NCBI GenBank assembly: GCA_033064195.1 | Contig: JARBJD010000722.1 | Location: 1 to 20,596 of the forward strand | DNA: 20,596 nt | Source of the DNA: Blattamonas nauphoetae | Taxonomy: Eukaryota; Preaxostyla; Oxymonadida | Direction: 5' to 3' | In this document: in pieces, positions 1-8,982 of the stretch | Layout: each line of letters starts with the position of its first letter | Position numbering within the stretch: the stretch's first letter is position 1 | The notes under the pieces: generated by a model | The model's input: the letters and a program-made list of their open reading frames with translations, nothing else | Database searches by the model: none | Told to the model about the DNA's origin: nothing | Translations under genes and position numbers: made by a program

Positions 1-1345
1 ACGAGGGCTGTTCGAAGGACTGACACTACCTCAGCTGTGCCCTCACTTGACCCATTTCAGTGAATCGAACATCCCAACCACGATTCCTTCATGCATTCGC
101 GAAGTTCTTCTGAAGATGATGGAACCCGTCTGTTCTCCTCGTTCTTCATCCTCACTCTTTGATTTTGTTCGTCGATTGAACTGATTGTTCAGAATGTGGC
201 GCTTCGAGCAACGACGTCGGCACTTTTGGAAGGAGGTCTTTGGAGGGAATGCTTGGTTCGTCGACAGATCTGTCTCGAATGAAGTCGATTCAGCTTGGGA
301 CGCTCGTGAACGAGATGAAGGAATCATTGAATGATGCTGAAGTGAAGGAGAGAACGATGAAACTTGAAATGGAAAAGGAAGCTGTTGTTAGAGAATCAAA
401 GAACTGGAAGGCCGACTTCGATCGCTCCAGAAATCACTGGAACAAACTCGTTCACGAAATGTTGAATTGGAGAAGGAAGAGGAACTGGAACGACGTCAGC
501 TTCTCCTCACCAATCCCGCCTCGCCAATCTCGATCTCCACTGAAGACATTGTTCTCTCAACGAGACTTGAAATACCTAACCTCCAATCTCATGAATCCAG
601 ACCCATAATTTTGAGATTTCTGGCAATACGATCACTCGAACTGGTGTAGATGACCGACATTGGAGCACCACACTTTTCGAAGAACGAATCTCGGAAGGAG
701 TGGTGTCTGTTGCCATCACAGTTCTCGCCATCCCAGAGCCAAAAGTGTGTCACTCTTTGGGAAGTGTTCAGATTCAGAGGAAGGACTGATGTTTGGACTT
801 GTCGACGCTCAGTCAGAGAAGATAGGAGAGCGTGATCAACTTGGAGACGATGTCCCGAGTGTGTTTTCCTCCATCTATTCTCAACTCTTCTCGTCTCATC
901 AGATTCAATCGCTCTTGCTCCAAAGAATGGTAAACTCCACACAAACTGCCATCCACTAAACAAGAAAGACAAACACATCATATTTCTGCCTGTGAGTGCA
1001 GGAGACAAAGTGGTGTTGGAGGTGGACATGGACGCGAGACCACGCACAGCTGTGTTCATCGTCAACGGAAATGTGCCTCTCACGTTTGTGTCTGGTCTCC
1101 CTCCCTCGATCCGATTTGGAGTGTGCCGTTCGTCATCTTCATTCTCGTTCTTTTCAGTTGTCGATGAAGAACAAAGGAGTTTCGATTCGATTTGATGGAA
1201 TGAGTGGTCTGAAGCGTGCGACACCGCTGCGACGAGTGAATGAGATCAAATGGAATCCCGAAGACCTTCGAGATAGTGATGACATGTACATGAATGGATT
1301 GCGATCGAGTGTTCTGACAGTGGAGACAGTAGTGTATAGAACGAT
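1..1345 (+). pseudogene. Decayed host gene: coiled-coil plus SPRY-like domain protein
   Basis: This is host sequence and I read it as one broken gene entering from the left edge. Frame 2 is open at 2-181 (starts RGLFEGLTLPQL). Frame 3 at about 240-480 gives a charged helical stretch (LVNEMKESLNDAEVKERT) likely to be a coiled coil. Frame 2 follows at about 467-590 (EELERRQLLLTNPASP). Frame 1 at 595-787 gives ITRTGVDDRHWSTTLFEERI and EGVVSVAITVLAIPEP. Frame 3 at 789-900 gives FGLVDAQSEKIGERDQLG. Frame 2 at about 926-1195 gives AGDKVVLEVDMDARPRTAVF and VNGNVPLTFVSGLPPSIRFG. Frame 3 closes with GVSIRFDGMSGLKRATPL. The order of strands, the hydrophilic-ligand-like middle and the VNG...FVSGLP motif fit a SPRY/B30.2-like beta sandwich. 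The frame changes abut with no intron-sized gaps, so decay or sequence errors are likelier than splicing. The family resembles one expanded in oxymonads (recalled, not searched). It ends where the Polinton begins. Confidence 0.6.
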
Positions 1346-1613
1346 TTGGGAACCACATTGAAAAAGTGGTCGAAAGCACTCTCATTTGTGATTTATTTCA
1401 CAGTGACTTCGTTAAAATCAATGATTTTCTTCATCGATTTGACGCAAAATATTGAAGCAAATTTTTGCACTTTTTCGAAAAATTTGATCACTTTGTCGAT
1501 TTTTCTTCAAAAATCAACCCGAACAGATTTTGAAACTCATTCTAAAATCTCAATGACGATGCGCTCTTTCGATTGCCGCAATTTTTATTGAAATCGGATC
1601 GGTGGTTCTCGAG

Positions 1614-1652
1614 TCTTGCCTTTAGCAATGCTTCGAACCCGCCAGGGGCGAG
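1614..1652 (-). repeat. Double-hairpin repeat copy 1 (in left terminal repeat)
   Basis: A 39-bp GC-rich unit. Read on the minus strand, its first stem is CGCC-CCT-GGCG, followed by GGTTCGAAGC and the second, weaker stem. The matching site in the right arm (around 17398-17403, CTCGAG followed by AAAAATGG on the minus strand) lacks it, and CGAG stands on both sides of the insert. This is direct evidence that the unit moved in after the arms were copies of each other. Confidence 0.85.
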
Positions 1653-1678
1653 AAAAATGGTTTCATTTTCATTTTTCA

Positions 1679-1689
1679 TTTTTTATTTT
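1679..1689 (+). promoter_or_regulatory. TTTTTTATTTT box before the 1697 gene
   Basis: TTTTTTATTTT lies 7 bases before the ATG (TTAAATG context). Because it lies inside the terminal repeat, a second copy faces inward from the right end (17360-17370). Confidence 0.7.
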
Positions 1690-1696
1690 GTATTAA

Positions 1697-2086
1697 ATGA
1701 ATCCAACTGCGATGTACAAGGAAAGACGTCGAACGAATGCAAAGCAAGCGTTGATTGAGTCGATGAAAAAGGAGAATTGTGAACTCGTTTCTGATTACAT
1801 TCACGGGTCAACACCGGTCATCTATGTTCATGAAGGCGTTGAATGGAGGATAAAACCGAAGTTGTGGAATCAAGGTAATCGACCACACATGTCACAACGT
1901 CGACACTACACTCAATCGTTTGTGGAGAATGAACTGAGGAAGTACAACTGTGAGCTCGTAGGTGAGTACAAGCAAGTGCTGACACCATTCACATATCGAG
2001 TGATAGGAGATGATAAAGTTTACCGAATTCGACTCGATTCATGGTTGAAAGCCAAAAATAAACCACCTTTGAGAAATCAAAAATAA
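1697..2086 (+). CDS. Small two-repeat protein, possibly DNA-binding
   Basis: 129 residues, first gene of the element, starting 7 bases after the T-rich box. The protein is an internal duplication. Residues ~14-66 contain NCELVSDYIHGSTPVIY and a W...G.RPHMS end. Residues ~69-126 contain NCELVGEYKQVLTPFTY and a W...NKPPL end. The pattern NCELV..Y....TP..Y, then a basic strand, then W and a proline recalls short repeats that accompany phage and homing endonucleases (pattern resemblance only, no cysteines of a zinc ribbon seen). It is basic and has no membrane segment. Its first ~48 codons lie in the terminal repeat and recur at the right end. It may bind the element's ends or DNA generally, but no function is established. 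Confidence 0.65.
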   Translation: MNPTAMYKERRRTNAKQALIESMKKENCELVSDYIHGSTPVIYVHEGVEWRIKPKLWNQGNRPHMSQRRHYTQSFVENELRKYNCELVGEYKQVLTPFTYRVIGDDKVYRIRLDSWLKAKNKPPLRNQK

Positions 2087-2094
2087 TGACGAAT

Positions 2095-2114
2095 CTTTTT
2101 TATTTTTTTTTTTT
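2095..2114 (+). promoter_or_regulatory. T-rich box before the polymerase gene
   Basis: CTTTTTTATTTT followed by a long T run, then AATTTGTAGTAAATG with the ATG at 2127. It is the longest T tract of the set and marks the expected start of the polymerase gene. Confidence 0.65.
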
Positions 2115-2126
2115 AATTTGTAGTAA

Positions 2127-5100
2127 ATGACAACAGTCTCACGTAAAATGATATTCGACAAATTCAAGAACCTAATTTCCAAATACGGTTTTCAGATTTG
2201 ATGATGGTCGAACATATTATCCAAATAGTCCAAACTATCAACATCATTATTCATTTCTCCTTTCAATGCTACGACACCGAGATGTTGAGTTTCCATATCC
2301 AACAACAAATCTCACCTTCTCCAACCTTCGTTTGTTTCTGAAAGAAGTGAAAAACAGACGAGAGATGTCGACAGAGGATCACAATGTCATAATCATGGAC
2401 ATGAAAGCACATCCGAGAATAACCGAAACTGAATTGAAAGGGAAGTGTTCAAAATCACACGGAAACTGAAATCAATTGAGGAGAAATTGGTGAATCACTG
2501 GATGAAGAATCTGTTAATAATTCAGAAGAAGAATGAACAAATGGAAAACAGAGAAGTGAAACAATTTGATGGATTCAATGAATGTATTTTACTTGCGGAA
2601 CCACGAAACAAAACTGCATTTGATTCCTGTTTATTGAAGGCACGAAAGAAGTTCAAAAAGAATGAGGTTGATAAGGTTGAAGATAATGGAAAACCATATC
2701 AATTATATTTCCACAATCATCTGAAGAATGTTGAGGAAATCACCACCTTCATCAAATCAGTGTACGATAAAGAGAAAGATCATCCATTCAAGATCAGTAT
2801 CGACTTCGGTAAGATTGTTGAAAGAAAAGATGGTGATGAGACGCTGTACAACGATTTCAGACCAGAACTGGAGAATTCATCTAAGAGTTTTCCGACGGTG
2901 ATCAGAAACGAGCCGGATATCAATGAGTATTCCAAATATGCAATCAATCTCATCAAGGAATCACAAGAGAGAACACTCATGGATACGAAAACAATGTTCA
3001 TTGCTTTCCATTCCATTCTTGTTGCTGTGTATCGATTTCCAGTGGCAGGGAAAGCGAATGCCATCCTTTGTGAACACATCAAAACAAGAAACATTCGGTA
3101 CATTGATTCTGAGTTCAACATCTGCTTCTTTCAATCATTGTCATTCCTCACTCTTCCTGAAATTCCTGGTAAGAAAATCTCAATCAATATGAGAAACACA
3201 GAAGCGTACAAACTGTTCGCAGAATTTGAGAATCTTTCACATCTTCGGCCACATCAATTAACGGAGCATTTACGAAATTATCCTGGATTTGACATCGCAT
3301 GTGATATGGAGAAAGCAATGATGAAATTCAACATCACAGTTCACATTTATGAATTCGATGAAGAGAAGAAGAAGTATTTCCTAAGTCAATCGTATGTCAA
3401 CGAGATTGATGATGCAAGAGTTCTAAACGTTCTAATGATTCTACTAACAGCAACGCTTGTTCATTTGATGTACATTGTTGATCCTGAGAAAATCACTGGA
3501 TATAAACTCTGTCCATATTGTCAATCAAGAGGATTTCAAGTGAGGGATACAAACTTCAAGAGATACTACGAGAAGCATTTAGCAGAATGCCAAGAACTTG
3601 ATGGAAAACATGTGAAGAAGATCTCACTTGACAGAACACCAAGACCGTATGTTCCACATATTCTTAACAATAGAACAAATGAATTTCTGATGGCACATAA
3701 GCGACAAGACGAATTCAAACCCACACAATACTACATCACATATGATTTTGAAACAATGGAAGATCTCATTCTTGACAATCTATTCTCTGATGACAATACT
3801 CAGTTGATCTCACATCTTAAACCACTCTCTGTTGCATCAGCAATCAAAACAAAATCAGGAGTGAAGTCAATCTACTTTGATCTTCGAAATGGAATAGACT
3901 TCGTGAAGCTATGGATCAGAGAACTCTTCAAATATGCAGAGACAGTTCGAGAGAACAACCAATATGAAGACCCTGAGATTCCTTCACAAAATGAAGTCAG
4001 TGTCATTGGGTTCAACAGTTCCAGATTTGACATCAATCTCATCTTCCGTGATCTCGTTGATAAGGATTGGAAAGTGGTGAGCTTTCTTGGGTCTACAACG
4101 AAGTACAAACAAGTTTTGATCAGACATGAGAAAACACAACAGGTACTTCGGTTCATCGACATGATGTCGTACACAGGACCAATGACTTTGGACAATGCAG
4201 TGAAGGCTTTGGAGGAAACACTACTCTTCAGAAATCATTCTTCGCTTACGAGTCATTTGATTCATCAGACTACGATGCAGTGCTGAGCAAACAAGAACCA
4301 TTCTCCAAATATGAATTCTACTCCAGTCTGAACAACAGTGAAATGTCCGATAGTGATTACCAAATGTACCTAGATGATTGGAACAAGCAAGGATTCAAGA
4401 ACCGATGGGACTATCTGAAATTCTACAACATCAGAGATGTCGAATGTATGATTGCACCACTGCACAATCTCATTGCTCTGAACTTCCAATACAAAGTGGA
4501 CATGCTGCACAATCTCTCACTGTCAGCCAATGCTTCAGCAATCAAATATGCATGTGCCTACAAGGACTTTGATCTTGATGCCGACTACAACGAATGTGAC
4601 GATTCTGGACCAATCAAGATCACCAAACAATACTGGAAGTACAAAGTTGAAGGATACAGGTATCAAGATCAGAAAGCTCATCGCAGTACTGACAACAATG
4701 TCATTGAATCTGACTACGAATGGTTCGTAAATGAATGTCAAAAATGTTGTTACATTTGCAGAAGCAGTTTCTCACAAGCAGTGCGACCAACGTTGGACAG
4801 AATCGACAATTCGAAAGGACATTCAAAAGAGAACGTGAAGATCTGCTGTGATTACTGCAACACCTACAAGTCAGACCATGATGAACATCTCACAAGATTG
4901 AGAATACAACTGAAGAAGTACTGCATCTGGAAATCATTACCAATGACTCTGACACACGAACAGACATATCACAAACTGAGAGCAGCAGTGACTGGTGGAT
5001 TATCGAATGTTCAACATAGACAGAACATCAAAGACGTGACTCCAATCAATCACTTCAAATATGAAGACGGTAAAGTCATTTCTAAGGATTCAGAACACAA

Positions 5101-6472
5101 AATGACTCACGTTTGTGGCGTTGATTTCAATTCACTATATCCAAGTGCATTCTCATCAATCAAGAACAAGAACAATCCGTATACTAATCACAGAATGTAC
5201 ATGCCAGGAAGATGCTTGTACACTGCAACAGGAGATAAAGAATGTCGTGAGATCATCGAAGACAAGAATCAGAAGACACTATTCGTTGCAGAATTGAAAG
5301 GACACATCGATGAAAAGTACATCAATGATTTCATTAACTTCCCACCAATCTTCAGAAATATCATTGTCAATACAACAGAAGAAAACATTGGAGAGAAGAC
5401 CTATTCGTTGATGAAGAAGCATGGATTAAAGACTGATGACAAACAACGGAAGCTGACTCAACTCTTGAGCACACACGATCAGTATATGTTCTTTTCGACA
5501 TACTATCTGTGGTTCCTCATCGACTACTGTCACTTCATCGTCGACGATATTAAGAGTGTGATGGTGTTCTCGAGACATGCTGGATTTGAACCATTTGTGA
5601 CCTCATTCATGAATGATTGGATTGAAGCAATGAAGGTCGGAAACAAAGGAAAAGAACAGTTCTGCAAGACCAACCTCAATGGAAGTTACGGATACGATGG
5701 AATGAACACTGAGAAGTACAACTCAATCACAATCTGCACTGAGAAGAGAACATACTTGAAGCAAATGATGAAAGGATTTGTGGCAACAAGAGAGATCAAC
5801 GAGGACAACTACATTGTGATTGAAGATAGAGAGAAAGCATCGTGCAAAACATGTCTGCAAGAAGCAGTATTCACACTCGATAATGCCAAGTTCTGGTATC
5901 TGAATTTCATTTACAACTTCATGTACAAGTGTCTCGACATGAACAAAATTCACTTTTGTGAGGGAGATACTGACTCTGCATACTGGGCAATCTCAGGAGA
6001 TCCGAATGCTGGAATTCATCAACAATTTGAACACGTGATTGCTGACAAAGAATTCTATGATGCACACAAATATGAATGGTTTCCCAATCCTGATAAGGGA
6101 GTTGATGATGAGAAGAAGTTGTTAGGACTAGCAATTGAGAAGGAAGGTGAACAGATGATCTGTCTTGCACCAAAGTGTTACTCTCTCGATGAGAAATGTA
6201 AGATCAAAGGAGTGTCTCTGAAGAAAACGAATATCACAAGTGACGATTATGTGAAGTGTCTTAATGGAGAGAAAACAGTGACAACAACATTGAACTTTCA
6301 GACGAGAAGAACAAACACTGAGGACAACACAAATGGATTTGAGATAGCTAAAATACAACAGCAGAAACTCAGTCTCAGTGGAATTCATCTGAAGGCAATC
6401 GTACTTGAAAATGAATCATGTCCTCCATTCATTCATGGACTGAAAGCAACTGATTACAAAATAAGGCCCTAA
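2127..6472 (+). pseudogene. Protein-primed family B DNA polymerase (pPolB), broken copy
   Basis: Replicative polymerase of the Polinton, expected to copy the linear element using a protein primer. Its gene region spans about 4.3 kb, within what is usual for the family, and it is broken. Motifs seen in order: a C2HC-type finger (CPYCQSRGF then HLAEC, about 3510-3590); Exo I DFETME (about 3744-3761); Exo II GFNSSRFDINL (about 4009-4040); Exo III YNIRDVE (about 4424-4446); an HNH-like insert (about 4725-4885); the VTGG element (about 4990); motif A DFNSLYPS (about 5122-5148); motif B KTNLNGSYGYDG (about 5666-5700); motif C GDTDSAYW (about 5962-5988); and a late KGVSLKK (about 6205-6227). The start at 2127 is set by the T-rich box and TAAATG context. 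No OTU or other N-terminal domain was recognised. Two small palindromes follow the stop. Confidence 0.93.
4725..4885 (+). other. HNH/treble-clef-like domain inside pPolB
   Basis: Between Exo III and the polymerase core the protein carries CYIC, then TLDRIDNSKGHSKENVKICC, then CDYCN. Two CxxC pairs around a DRIDN..GH...NV core are the hallmark of HNH (McrA-like) nucleases, where zinc holds the fold and the histidine region would be catalytic. It reads in the same frame as the flanking polymerase motifs, so it is a domain of the polymerase and not a separate gene. Whether it cuts DNA, perhaps in end processing, is unknown. Confidence 0.8.
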
Positions 6473-6499
6473 GGGGCTCAGACGAAGAACTACGTTCTT
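6466..6499. terminator. Two short palindromes after the polymerase
   Basis: GCCC-TAAG-GGGC overlaps the polymerase stop, and AAGAAC-TAC-GTTCTT follows directly (6485-6499, perfect 6-bp stem). They lie just before the next T-rich box and may mark transcript 3' ends. The function is inferred only from position. Confidence 0.4.
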
Positions 6500-6519
6500 A
6501 GTTTCAAATAATACCAAAC

Positions 6520-6528
6520 TTTATTTTT
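6520..6528 (+). promoter_or_regulatory. TTTATTTTT box before the 6535 gene
   Basis: TTTATTTTTGTAGAAATGG with the ATG at 6535. Shorter T tract than most copies but the same spacing. Confidence 0.6.
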
Positions 6529-6914
6529 GTAGAAATGGATGATTCCAAAATCATTGCAATTGTCAAAAACCTTGCTACCCACACACAACACCGTCGAAGC
6601 TCAATTAGCAATGTCAGAAATGATCCGACTCAAATTTTGCCCGTCTATCATACCAAAGATGGATGGAGAGAGAATGATGCAGATGATTACACATATTTTA
6701 ATGATTGGTTGACGGGAGATCTATCTCCAAATTTGTCACTTGCTGATGGAAGGAGAGTTGTTCAATTGTTTGTAAACGGATTCACAGGAAAACAGATAGA
6801 CGAGATCACCGCTGAACGAGCATATCAAGCTTATCAACAATTTTATTATGAATTTAATCAAATCCATTTTGGACAAACGACTGCACCTACGACGATTCCT
6901 AAGCAAATGTCCGA

Positions 6915-6954
6915 CTCGACCCCTGTCGGGTTCGAAGCCTTGCAAAGGCAAGAC
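6915..6954 (+). repeat. Double-hairpin repeat copy 2
   Basis: 40 bp. First stem CGAC-CCCT-GTCG, linker GGTTCGAA, second stem GCCTT-GCA-AAGGC (perfect 5 bp). First of three copies in tandem, within an open frame. Confidence 0.8.
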
Positions 6955-6990
6955 TCTCACCGAGAGATCGAAGCCTTGCAAAGGCGAGAC
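6955..6990 (+). repeat. Double-hairpin repeat copy 3
   Basis: 36 bp. Short first stem CTC-ACC-GAG, linker AGATCGAA, second stem GCCTT-GCA-AAGGC. Directly abuts copy 2. Confidence 0.75.
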
Positions 6991-7032
6991 TTCGACCCTC
7001 GTTGGGTTTTTTGATGCCTTGCAAAGGCAAGA
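6991..7032 (+). repeat. Double-hairpin repeat copy 4
   Basis: 42 bp. First stem ACCC-TCGTT-GGGT, an expanded T-rich linker, second stem GCCTT-GCA-AAGGC. The most diverged linker of the set. It contains the end of the frame that starts at 6535 (FDPRWVF). Confidence 0.7.
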
Positions 7033-7081
7033 TAGTTCCACATTGTCATCAATCAGACCTGGGAAGAAGAGACGTTTGAAA

Positions 7082-7121
7082 CTCGACCCCAGTCGGGATC
7101 GAAGCCTCGCAGAGGCGAGAC
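7082..7121 (+). repeat. Double-hairpin repeat copy 5
   Basis: 40 bp. First stem CGAC-CCCA-GTCG, linker GGATCGAA, second stem GCCTC-GCA-GAGGC. The second stem has a paired T-A to C-G exchange relative to copies 2-4, keeping five base pairs. Confidence 0.8.
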
Positions 7122-7626
7122 AATCACATCATGATTTTCCAGCAAGGGAAAGAAGATTTAACGAAGATATATTTCTGACAATTTCACAGGTGCCGGACAT
7201 TGTTTCAATGAATCCATCAGAGGTGTCACGATCGGAATTAACCACTCGTCAAGTCCTCGATAAATTGGAAGTGATGAAAGGATTGTTTGATCATCAACAA
7301 AAGACAATTCAGAAGATGAACAGATCAAAGCTGAGAATTCAATCATGGATAATCAACAGCGAATGGAACAATTCATTACAAAACAGATTGTCGATTCGAA
7401 GAAGATGAATCGTGACTTGTTTGTTTTATCACACATACCCAGAGCTGTTGATAGTGATGACACTGATTTCATTATTGCTCATCCTAAACAAATCCCGTAT
7501 GGTGGACGATCATTTCAAGATTGGTACGATGAATATGTTCACCGATGGACTCTAGCAAATCCAAAACAAACAATGAACTTACGGGAAAACAACGAGCAAA
7601 TATCGCCAATGGATTACCAATGACAA

Positions 7627-7662
7627 CTCGCCCCCTGGGCGGGGTTCAAGCTCTGGCGAGAC
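7627..7662 (+). repeat. Double-hairpin repeat copy 6
   Basis: 36 bp. First stem CGCCC-CCT-GGGCG, linker GGTTCAAG, reduced second stem, with outer CTCGCC and GGCGAG arms able to pair. Sits just upstream of the integrase start. Confidence 0.75.
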
Positions 7663-7701
7663 AAGACCGGTTGAAAAATTTCATATCCATTCAGGTCGAA
7701 G

Positions 7702-8601
7702 ATGCAGTTCATGTCGAAGTCAATCACAGGTGATCCGCACCAGACATCAGACAGAAAGGTTCCTCAGAATTGTGATCGACCCTATTTCTCACCGAAGTCA
7801 GGATCATGGGAAATTGATCTTGTTTTCATTCAATCACCAACGTCGAAAACAGTGTTGCAGATTTATCTCTTTGCCATCAACATCAACACAAAATATCTGG
7901 TAGTCATTCCTGTTCTTGATAAATCATGGAGCAAAGTCAAGACTGCAATCAATGATCTCATTCATCATCGTGGTGTCAAAGTCAACAACATTCGAGGTGA
8001 TGGAGAATCTGCTTGGACTAGTAGTGAAGCATCTTCTTATTTCGAGAAGCAGAAAGTCAGTACATATTTCACAAGCTCACCATTCACAAATCATAATCGA
8101 ATTGTCGATCGAGTGATCAGAACAATCAGAGATGGATTCCAAGACAATGCGACACAGATGGCCAATCATTCATTGATGAATCAGATGGTGGAATTCTACA
8201 ACATGACTCCTCATCGAGCGTACTGGAACAAGTTCACTCCACAGCAAGCACAAAACAATCGAGAGATTGAAGCACTGTATATCTCCAGTTGTGAAGAGCA
8301 ATTGAAGAATACCCAACGACAACAGACAACACAGATGCTTTGGCGATACAAACCAGGAAACATTCTGTTGATTCACCTTGATCTGAACAAAACTGCTGCC
8401 AAGTTTCAGAAGAAGCGAAGGCAGTTTCAGTTTGTAGGTCAGTTCATTGAATATAAACACGGAAATGTGGTCGCATCATTACTGAATGGACTCACCAGTT
8501 TGTCGAATGTGGTGTACGTTCCTATTCAACACACGAAATATCACGCTGCTTCCGTCGATGATTTGTCACCAGAGTTCATTCATGAATTTAATTTGGTGTA
8601 G
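7702..8601 (+). CDS. Retroviral-type (DDE) integrase
   Basis: 299 residues from the ATG at 7702. Integrates the element by joining its ends to target DNA. The rve core shows WEIDLVFI (acidic residue 39), NIRGDGESAW (100) and a NHNRIVDRVIRTIRD helix (acidic residue 136). The second and third are spaced 35 residues apart, as in the DD35 retroviral and Polinton class. The C-terminal part (about 210-299) has a WRYKPGNILLI and KFQKKRRQFQFVGQF pattern typical of an SH3-like or chromodomain-like tail. The reading frame is open throughout. No zinc-binding N-terminal domain is visible after this start, and no T-rich box precedes it, so the true start may lie further upstream or the gene may share a transcript with its left neighbour. 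Confidence 0.9.
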   Translation: MQFMSKSITGDPHQTSDRKVPQNCDRPYFSPKSGSWEIDLVFIQSPTSKTVLQIYLFAININTKYLVVIPVLDKSWSKVKTAINDLIHHRGVKVNNIRGDGESAWTSSEASSYFEKQKVSTYFTSSPFTNHNRIVDRVIRTIRDGFQDNATQMANHSLMNQMVEFYNMTPHRAYWNKFTPQQAQNNREIEALYISSCEEQLKNTQRQQTTQMLWRYKPGNILLIHLDLNKTAAKFQKKRRQFQFVGQFIEYKHGNVVASLLNGLTSLSNVVYVPIQHTKYHAASVDDLSPEFIHEFNLV

Positions 8602-8620
8602 TTTCGAAATTGTTTCAGAA

Positions 8621-8630
8621 GTTTTTATTT
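8621..8630 (+). promoter_or_regulatory. GTTTTTATTT box before the 8638 gene
   Basis: GTTTTTATTTCAGTGAAATG with the ATG at 8638, 20 bases after the integrase region ends in TTTCGAAATTG. Confidence 0.6.
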
Positions 8631-8637
8631 CAGTGAA

Positions 8638-8982
8638 ATGACATCACTGAAAATATTAGAACCGTTTGATCCTGAACAGAAAGAGTTCACAAACATTCAC
8701 GACTTTCAGAGATATTTGGAAAAGAATAGAAAGGAATTGAATGAATTGACGACTCAAAAACTAAATCGGATGATCCAAATTGATGGATACAGAATAACAA
8801 AAATAAGAGGTGAGATAGCACTTAGGAAATCAAGTCATGAAAGCATAGGTGAATCCTCGATTGATCAGAGACTTTCAGACATTGAAGAATCAATTCGAAC
8901 GTTAACTGATAGTTTCAGCATGAGGCTTCGAAGTCTTAACGAGACAATTGGCAATCTTATTCAGGAATTAACGGACTCGTAG
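8638..8982 (+). CDS. Small coiled-coil protein, unrecognised
   Basis: 114 residues, charged, no membrane segment. The middle (FQRYLEKNRKELNELTTQKL) and the end (SDIEESIRTLTDSFSMRL, then LNETIGNLIQELTDS) show heptad-like spacing, so it is probably an oligomeric coiled coil. The start is fixed by the T-rich box 8 bases upstream. Its last 15 bases overlap the 3' end of the ATPase on the other strand, a tail-to-tail arrangement. No family recognised. In this position it could be a structural or scaffolding protein, which is speculation. Confidence 0.65.
   Translation: MTSLKILEPFDPEQKEFTNIHDFQRYLEKNRKELNELTTQKLNRMIQIDGYRITKIRGEIALRKSSHESIGESSIDQRLSDIEESIRTLTDSFSMRLRSLNETIGNLIQELTDS

Larger units (their letters stand above)
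1328..1840 (+). repeat. Left terminal inverted repeat of the Polinton
   Basis: This stretch matches the reverse complement of the right end in two blocks. Block 1 is 1346-1561 versus 18119-18330. Block 2 is 1562-1840 versus 17211-17454. The right arm carries about 0.66 kb between the blocks that the left arm lacks. The inner part of the repeat contains a promoter-like box and the first ~48 codons of the small gene at 1697. One double-hairpin repeat (1614-1652) sits in this arm only. Confidence 0.92.
6535..7623 (+). pseudogene. Unrecognised element gene region, crossed by double-hairpin repeats
   Basis: I do not recognise this gene. The first 130 residues from the ATG at 6535 (MDDSKIIAIVKNLATHTQHR) contain a YTYFNDWLTGDLSPN stretch and a helical end (ERAYQAYQQFYYEFNQIHF). 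The later part includes a likely coiled-coil stretch (about 7230-7340, RQVLDKLEVMKGLFDHQQKT) and a segment with SFQDWYDEYVHRW (about 7510-7550). Four double-hairpin repeats lie in the middle (6915-7032 as a tandem triplet, and 7082-7121) and contribute peptide stretches such as EALQRQD. Read as one gene it is broken. It may equally be two genes. It sits between polymerase and integrase, and no T-rich box separates it from the integrase, so the two may share a transcript. Confidence 0.5.

Noticed and set aside
589-1224. 211-codon open frame on the minus strand across the host SPRY-like gene
   Set aside because: It runs antisense to readable SPRY-like strands, is serine/threonine/arginine-rich in a shadow-like way and shows no domain.
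7545-7733. Separate small gene overlapping the integrase start
   Set aside because: Its frame runs through a double-hairpin repeat and overlaps two better-supported frames; no box precedes it.
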